Both the position numbers and the translations under genes were made by a program. A stretch of 28,168 bases of DNA, from contig CAMPET010000005.1 of NCBI GenBank assembly GCA_946803715.1, positions 60,979 to 89,146 of the forward strand, read 5' to 3'. The notes below the pieces were generated by a model that searched no databases, was not told where the DNA came from, and saw only the letters and a list, made by a program, of their open reading frames with translations. Below, piece after piece: positions 24,101 to 28,168 of the stretch. Each line of letters opens with the position of its first letter. Positions within the stretch are counted from its first letter, which is position 1. The stretch comes from Beroe ovata (taxonomy: Eukaryota > Ctenophora > Nuda > Beroida > Beroidae).

Positions 24101-24118
24101 ATGTAACTTTCTAGTCAT
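18159..24118 (-). CDS. CEP295: Centriolar protein CEP295/Ana1-like, short form
   Basis: Five minus-strand exons, 24118-23939, 23863-23741, 20364-20192, 20043-19815 and 19700-18159, join in frame (748 residues) with GT-AG introns. The N-terminus (PSPNEEAFLLEQAKLLQKKK) matches human CEP295 (LSPNEEAFILKEDYERRRK). Exon 4 holds NKTRHLHGGLDAFNK and DARALAAEVEK, aligning with the human YHHLHTF and DAHLAAEEEAK blocks. Exon 5 opens with ADVRGSAALEKVQL, then HAVEDIFDKHDPVLNMAL (residues about 311-328) aligns with FAFEDMYNADRKVKGNL. CEP295/Ana1 sits in the centriole wall and drives centriole-to-centrosome conversion. Residues 330-715 are Ser/Asp/Glu-rich and probably disordered, with a six-residue repeat (EESRDL). 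The chain ends in a short helix and TDALFYD. Human CEP295 has about 2600 residues and a C-terminal ALMS motif; I see none here. Intron 2 (20365-23740) contains a complete gene on the other strand. Confidence 0.88.
19009..19057. repeat. 18-bp coding tandem repeat in CEP295-like exon 5
   Basis: TCCAAGTCACGCGACTCT is repeated exactly at 19009-19026 and 19027-19044 and begins again at 19045. On the coding strand it gives consecutive EESRDL hexapeptides in the acidic disordered region. Confidence 0.9.
20731..20817. repeat. 18-bp minisatellite in CEP295-like intron 2
   Basis: Units of CAATCCGCTGACACCACT are exact at 20764, 20782 and 20800, with diverged copies at 20731 and 20749. Each contains TGACACC or a variant, the complement of the GGTGTCA word that recurs in both flanking genes. 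Confidence 0.95.
21093..21123. repeat. Palindromic GTATAC/TACTG repeat
   Basis: ATACTG is repeated three times in a row and followed by its own complement (TATACAGTAT), so the stretch is both a tandem repeat and a hairpin. Confidence 0.8.
21484..21489 (+). promoter_or_regulatory. TATA box of the nested RgpF-WbsX gene
   Basis: TATAAA lies 26 bp before the ATG at 21510 and 65 bp before the next in-frame ATG at 21549. Initiation about 30 bp downstream would fall just past 21510, which would favour 21549 as the start. Confidence 0.4.
21510..23675 (+). CDS. Intronless type II membrane glycan enzyme with RgpF-like and WbsX-like (GH99-related) domains
   Basis: One uninterrupted exon encodes 721 residues (708 if the second ATG, 21549, is used). 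Residues about 20-41 (RTLYVTLVFLISVNYYFLGYE) are a signal anchor, suggesting a Golgi-lumen enzyme. Residues about 60-330 resemble bacterial rhamnan synthesis protein F (RgpF): KIHSKSD at 179, IGMIGP, AGTMFWCR near 282. Residues about 345-700 match WbsX/GH99-like proteins of O-antigen clusters: IYFPQYHEI, GKGFTEW, GFYNLKDF, MAKAAGIHGFMYYHYWFSGK, FCWANEPWTDKWGG, KPVFIIYR, and TAWNEWNEQAVLEP near 665. In bacteria these domains occur in polysaccharide clusters. The gene lies wholly within intron 2 of the opposite-strand CEP295-like gene, and its stop is 65 bp from that gene's exon 2. ATTAAA at 23718 may serve as its poly(A) signal. A bacterial origin followed by adaptation is inferred from domain content and lack of introns. 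The substrate is unknown. Confidence 0.9.
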   Translation: MSNSVTLIIKFPRMRCNKKRTLYVTLVFLISVNYYFLGYEMVFNHEFIDTAFNRRPKATVRVAVLIQAYGLNDPVIWEDLLRCVANVGKAKSMAENFHDYPWVDVEAPDLFSYDVFITYREQENFSAIKSKLVPLGPDKVYGTPILVNEGFDVKQFLTQLEFIEGLHPVNTTKYDLFLKIHSKSDMEWRQLTLESLCGTPSNVLSIIRTLAHKDDRKIGMIGPQGFMVQRYGSNLALIRPLRANNPFTNEFPFSGNIGFMALLYKEMYNKDLDMHLDFVLAAGTMFWCRYDDFRVKDWMGLLPWMSTRWSKNYNNDYLIEHAIERLFSTIPYMNGVTIAEIGVAPKPIAIYFPQYHEIQENNQIHGKGFTEWTLLKPATNKNISKPLSVEEGGLGFYNLKDFQTRKKQAEMAKAAGIHGFMYYHYWFSGKTHIKYSNPVMGTLPKLLLEDGEPNIPFMFCWANEPWTDKWGGLNDELIFLPQEYGSEVEWTKHFYYLLPFFKHPNYIRVDDKPVFIIYRIGDMKNILAAMVNLWNVLASQYGLKGIYFVYTLNNFLSFDAVFENSLHVPFDAAFHFYPTVKDAFRDKDLKSASWTDLPINSDQRQMWGAYTSFDNSLRRKQSPSLHHISPEQFSQELRHSFEQMLLMLPYSTKGKIHIPNLYFITAWNEWNEQAVLEPSDRNGFAYLSAVKKNLENQPLIVDRNNHYNPFFQISAAGGKRG

Positions 24119-24714
24119 ATGGTCTCGAACTGGTCTACAAACTGGTTGAACAGTTTAACATTCCATTATCAAGAAGCAAACCAATATCTAGACATCCTTC
24201 TTTGAATCAATATTCCCAGATGAGTTTGCACATATTTGAACAAAATAGAATTGAAACAAATGTCACAGAAGTTGACAGCCTAAACACACAATTGGTCTTA
24301 CACAAAAAATGAAGATTGATCTCTAAAGTATCGATGGAACAGAAGATCAATTCAGATGTCTTTAAGTCATATCATTGTTAACTTGTAAATACCCTTATTC
24401 AAAGTTCTCCTATTTAAATCAAGGCAATCTATTAGAATTGTATTCAAATCATATCATTGACCTCTAAAGATCTCGGATCAAATTTTCATGCTGAATAATG
24501 TGTGTTTGAGAGAGAAATTACTGTGTGGTTTAAAAGCAAAATAGAATTTTCATGTAGAGAAAAATTGTTTGATAGTGGGAAGATAAAATCTGGCAAACTT
24601 ATCAACAAGTATTAATTCAATTGTCTGGCGATGCAGATAAATTTCCAATCTGCAGCTACAGGAGTATCTTACTCTTAGCTTGTCAGCTTGAGCTACTCTT
24701 AGAACTAACAATAT
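24119..24714. other. Upstream region of the CEP295-like gene, no gene seen
   Basis: AT-rich sequence that should contain the 5' UTR and promoter of the CEP295-like gene. No coding exon or clear core promoter motif is visible. Confidence 0.5.
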
Positions 24715-24723
24715 CACAGAGAA

Positions 24724-24839
24724 TTAATTGTAGGATTTTACCCTATCGTCGCCCGTCGGTGCGCGCGATTTTCAATCCGCCCCTTGCTTGCCAAGGATAA
24801 AATCCCGCCAGCGAGCAAGGGTAGGGTGAAATCCTACAA
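24724..24839 (-). mobile_element. MITE, 116 bp, second and longer copy
   Basis: The element is bracketed by CACAGAGAA at 24715-24723 and 24840-24848, a perfect 9-bp target duplication. Read on the minus strand it starts TTGTAGGATTTCACCCTACC, shares the core ATTGAAAATCGCGCGCACCGA with the copy at 12178-12251, and ends in the inverted repeat. It carries about 40 bp of internal sequence missing from the shorter copy, and four extra bases (TTAA) between the duplication and one terminus. Confidence 0.85.
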
Positions 24840-24849
24840 CACAGAGAAA

Positions 24850-25140
24850 TAGATCATTATAGATAGGCCCTGGTTTCGCGCGCGCCGCTAAAGCATGTCT
24901 GTTCCCGCGCTGCGTGACCCAAATACTCCGCGCGCGCTGCGCGTCTCCTTTCTACGACTTTTCAGTTCCGTTCACTGAGTAGAACAGGGGCGCGCAACGT
25001 GTGCACAAGCATGTCAGATTTTAAATTTATCTGACTTCTATTTTTCACGCGGGCCTTTATCGAAAGCCGCGAAACAGGCATTCGATGAAGGCCAAGGCGC
25101 GCGCGCACGAGAAACATCTGCCATGCTAACACGTTTCGCG
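24850..25140. other. CpG-dense patch between the CEP295-like gene and RCC1
   Basis: CGCGCG words recur (around 24878, 24929, 24990, 25098) in an otherwise AT-rich region. It could be a promoter-associated unmethylated island or old repeat sequence. No coding exon is visible. Confidence 0.4.
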
Positions 25141-25178
25141 CTCCACTGCCCAGTGATCATGCTCCATGTCCATCGCGA

Positions 25179-25285
25179 TTTTTTGTCATCCGTGCCACTA
25201 GACTAGGACTTGACTGGCCATGGTGACTGCCTCTAGTCACCATGACCAGTCAAGTCCACGTCTAGTGGCACGAATGACGAAAAAG
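25179..25285. repeat. Near-perfect 50-bp foldback (hairpin)
   Basis: Left arm 25179-25228 and right arm 25235-25285 pair with only about five differences around a 6-base loop (GCCTCT). The stem core is GTGCCACTAGAC followed by GGACTTGACTGG. No target-site duplication is obvious at its ends. It lies about 210 bp downstream of the RCC1 stop codon. Confidence 0.9.
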
Positions 25286-25492
25286 AATAATCTAAGAGAA
25301 CAGAGCTCGAGGCAGAGCACAGAGAGGCTTTCAAATCCACATTGATGTTTGAATATTAGTCATTAAAAGAGCAGAGCAGTCAGTACAAACTACAATGTAC
25401 AAACCCTGAAATCCAACATTGAACGTAAGAAGTATAAATCTGAGCCCTAGTATTGGACAAATTTGAACAATTAACCTATTGTAGTCAGGACG

Positions 25493-26696
25493 TTAGTCCT
25501 CTTTGGTAATGAGTGCACACGCGTGTTGTCCTCCACCGTCCACAACGTGAATCATAGCATCCTCAAGCTGTTTGCCCGTCATTTCAATCGGCTCCCACGC
25601 GTCACAGTCATCATCTCCATTTGTCAGCTGGAGACTGGTCGACATCCCCCACGCATATCCAGTGCCATTCTTACTCAGGGCAAAGGAGCACGCACTCCCT
25701 GCGGCTATGAGATCGATATCAGACAAACTATCGATCTTATGCGGAGTATTGATGTCTTCCGATTCGTCGACTTTCCCGACGCCAAGTCTACCGTAATGAA
25801 CTCGACCGAACCCGTACACATGTCCCGCATCGTCCAGTACAAGTGTATGGTGAAGCCCGCCCGATATCTGAACAATGCGGGTGTCTTTAGCCCATTTGAA
25901 CGGCATGGGACAATAATAATCCTCCAGTGAGCCAGTTCCACACTGTCCGTAGTTGTTAAGCCCGAACACAAACGCTGTGCCGAGGTCAGTTTTGAGGAAA
26001 GTGTGATAGGAGCCGCAGAAAACACGGATCACTTTACCACGACACGTTCTCTTGTTGAATCTCACCACCTGTGCACAATAAGTGCATAATTAGATTGAGT
26101 GTGTGTACAATAAGTGCATAATTAGATTTAAAGAGTCGTATTAAAGATAAGATAAGTATGAAAACTATAATGAATCACTGTAACGAATAACACTTTATCT
26201 GAACCTGTGGTGCAAGGATTGAGTCAAGACCCCTCCTACCCCCTCTTACAGACATGAACCTAGCAACTCGGCCAAGTTGGCCCTGCTCCGCGCAGCCCCA
26301 ACTCCAAACTTGACCACTCCGTGTGACAGCGACTGAGTGGTCCACTCCAGAATCTAAATCTATCACCTACATAGATGGAAAGGATAAATTGAAAGGATTT
26401 ATAAGTTGAGAGAAAATGCCGCGGTGCGCGCCTTGAGATCGCCCAATTTTCGAAAATTGCGCGTAAAAACGTACGTTTTTGAATGTTGAGATACGCAGGT
26501 AAGTCCGCGCGCCTTACAGCAATGCGTTGAAAATGTTCCAAAATTGCGACAATCCAGCAAATGGGTTTAAGCTGTGAAGAATCTATCATACACAGTGTAC
26601 ATAAATCTTGATAACTAACCGGGTCATTTGAGTCACTCATAACACACACTGCTTTCCATTTGGGGACAGAATCGTCTCCTTTCTTCTCGTCCTCCT
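25493..26696 (-). CDS. RCC1: Regulator of chromosome condensation RCC1, C-terminal exons
   Basis: Minus-strand exons 26696-26620, 26366-26205 and 26068-25493 join through phase-0 GT-AG introns and end at TAA 25495-25493; about 270 residues are present. The middle exon (CAEQGQLGR, then SVRGGRRGLDSILAP) matches human RCC1 (GCGEQGQLGR, NRGGRQGLERLLVP). The last exon carries blades with FCGSYHTF, FGLNNYGQCGTG, ISGGLHHT, GFGRVHYGRLGVG, AWGMSTSLQL, WEPIEMTGKQLED and GGGQHACAL, all collinear with RCC1. RCC1 is the chromatin-bound nucleotide exchange factor for Ran and builds the Ran-GTP gradient for nuclear transport and spindle assembly. The first visible exon is acidic/basic (EEDEKKGDD) and begins in phase 2, so exons for the first propeller blades must lie upstream; none is found up to 28168. 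Apparent starts at 26366 and 26068 are GTG codons at splice acceptors, not translation starts. Confidence 0.93.
26071..26128. repeat. 32-bp tandem duplication in an RCC1 intron
   Basis: A 26-base block, GTGCACAATAAGTGCATAAT and onward, is repeated at 26103-26128 with one difference. The first copy abuts the splice acceptor of the last RCC1 exon. Confidence 0.9.
26444..26480. repeat. Two adjacent perfect 16-bp palindromes
   Basis: CAATTTTCGAAAATTG (26444-26459) and AAAAACGTACGTTTTT (26465-26480) are each self-complementary and separated by five bases, within an RCC1 intron. Confidence 0.95.
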
Positions 26697-27515
26697 CTGA
26701 AAAAGCAATAACTCGTCAATTACTTGCTCGATAGGGAGGAATAGATACCAATCATCAACGTTTGAGCTAGGAGCTCCTGAGCTAGCATGGAAACTCGAGT
26801 TGGGAACTGGGGATACTACTTCTGAAGTTGGGAGCTACGCCGTAAGAACTAAGAGCGATCACATCACTAGAATTTGGATATATTCCGTTACACTTCCAAA
26901 CGAATAATGTAAATAGTTAGCCACCTGCCACCAGAAATTAACTCAAGAACATAATGGTACAGAAAAGTCTGATACGAAAGAATTAGTGATTTCTGTCTGA
27001 TAACAAACAAGTCCCAAACCTTATTTAATCTATTTATGCGGATGCATTTCAAATTACACACATTCTTCAGTATTCTGCAGTAATTTGATACAATGTGACA
27101 TGTGTATTCAACTTTACAGAGCTGAATCTCAACTTACACGCACATGGTTTACAACATGCTACACTCAGTTCATTAAAATCCTAGGCTAAAGGTTTCTTAT
27201 TTTTCCGCAATTGTGAGCCTACAAGTTTCTTAACTGGTTTCTTATTCCTGTATCCTATATCAATTTTCGAAACTTATTGAGTCATCATCTCAACATAGTT
27301 GTAATTATTAATTTAGAAGTCTAACCATAGGTGTTCTCAAAATGCCGATCAGAAGTGCAGATGTATGGTATACAGTTAAAAGTGAGGGGCATGGGCAGGG
27401 GCCTGGGGGGCGCAGCCCCCAGAAGCCAGACGTTTTCTATTGATAGAATTATCGTTGAACTGATAAGGGGTTATGGCGGCCACTAACTCGGGAACCAATC
27501 ATCCGATTGACGTAA
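26697..27515. other. Region upstream of the last visible RCC1 exons, no exon seen
   Basis: I searched the minus strand for RCC1 propeller motifs and found none. Near the right end lies a GC-rich hairpin (27403-27422, CTGGGGG and CCCCCAG) shortly before the retrotransposon fragment. Confidence 0.5.
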
Positions 27516-28168
27516 AATTNCCTTGCCTCGGAAATTATCCTTTGTTTTGAAATTAAGTTGTGTGAGTGGGGTTATATTCAAGAGTCGCATTGTGTATCAA
27601 GTAGAGAACTGAATACACGCTATTACAGAAAACCCCAAGATAAAGGGATCATAGTCAATGCCAAGTCTCATCATCCGTGTGACATGAAGAAGGACGTGTT
27701 GAAGAACTTTTACAAAACAGCTATAGAAGTTTCTTCAGGTTCAGAGGAATTGCAACACTCACTCAACATTGTTGATGGATTGGCATGTAAAAACGGCTAT
27801 GAGCCCAGAAAGGTAGAGAGAGAAAATAGGTGTAAAAAGAAAAGGGTGAAGAATGGAGAATACAGAGCTCCATTGAAACTCCCTTATCTCTCAGACCAGG
27901 TTTCTAATTCCATAAGAAACTACGTGAAGAGCAGGAAACTCCCAATTCGCCTGATATTCACTCCAGGAAAAACACTGCATCAGTTATTTTGTAGCTCAAG
28001 ACCATTCGACAAGCCAGAATGCGTTTTGGGAAACCCCAAGAAATGTCAAATATGCCCATTGATAACTAATGGTACATGTTCGATGAAGTATGGGGTATAT
28101 AAAGTTATCTGTTTGCTCTGTGATGGTGTGTTTGACTTCTATGAAGGCGAAACGGAACGACCTGCACA
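27516..28168 (+). mobile_element. Penelope-like retrotransposon fragment: reverse transcriptase C-terminus and GIY-YIG-like endonuclease
   Basis: An open frame runs from after TAA 27513-27515 to the window edge (217 codons) with no stop. It contains RYYRKPQDKG and NAKSHHPCDMKK, the thumb-side block seen in Penelope-like reverse transcriptases (YRKPT...SNHP..K), then NGYEP. After FTPGKTLHQLF come a cysteine cluster (CQICP) and YGVYKVICLLC followed by FYEGETERPAH, matching the GIY-YIG-type endonuclease linked to these elements. The catalytic FVDD box of the reverse transcriptase is not present upstream, so the copy appears 5'-truncated near 27500. The rest lies beyond the window. It sits on the strand opposite RCC1, and if the RCC1 5' exons lie further right it is an intronic insertion. 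An N at 27520 limits certainty at the 5' boundary. Confidence 0.82.

Overview
The window looks like nuclear DNA of a gene-dense, early-branching or otherwise non-model invertebrate animal. Genes are split by short GT-AG introns, and several products are animal or eukaryotic families (ARF GTPase, RCC1, TSEN54, a centriole protein of the CEP295/Ana1 type, an OAF-like secreted protein). A Penelope-like retrotransposon fragment and a miniature DNA transposon are also present. I cannot fix the phylum from sequence alone; a sponge, placozoan or cnidarian would fit best. Four single N bases mark unresolved positions (1722, 8675, 16740, 27520).

Layout, left to right. 54-1088 (+): last three exons of an ARF-family GTPase. 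2863-3403 (+): two-exon gene for a small secreted protein that is about one quarter tryptophan within its repeats. 4448-6541 (-): two-exon gene for a secreted cysteine-rich protein whose C-terminus resembles Out-at-first (OAF). 8566-8781 (+): single-exon secreted peptide with four tandem WDRPGGLK units. 8782-12889: about 4 kb without a recognisable gene, holding minisatellites, a promoter-like cluster of E-boxes and CCAAT boxes, and a 74-bp MITE. 12890-14674 (-): five-exon stand-alone CRAL-TRIO protein related to the N-terminal half of MOSPD2. 15715-16614 (-): intronless tRNA-splicing endonuclease subunit TSEN54. 18159-24118 (-): five-exon CEP295/Ana1-like gene. Its 3.4-kb second intron contains, on the opposite strand, a complete intronless gene (21510-23675, +) for a bacterial-type glycan enzyme with RgpF-like and WbsX-like domains. 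24724-24839: second copy of the same MITE. 25179-25285: a near-perfect 50-bp foldback. 25493-26696 (-): C-terminal exons of RCC1. 27516-28168 (+): reverse transcriptase tail and GIY-YIG-like endonuclease of a Penelope-like element, running off the window.

The genes do not form a single pathway. ARF (vesicle traffic), CRAL-TRIO (lipid handling), TSEN54 (tRNA splicing), RCC1 (Ran-GTP gradient) and CEP295 (centriole assembly) are housekeeping functions packed together. The most unusual content is the pair of small secreted repeat proteins, one an array of WxxW motifs, and the probably laterally acquired glycosyltransferase nested inside a centriole gene.
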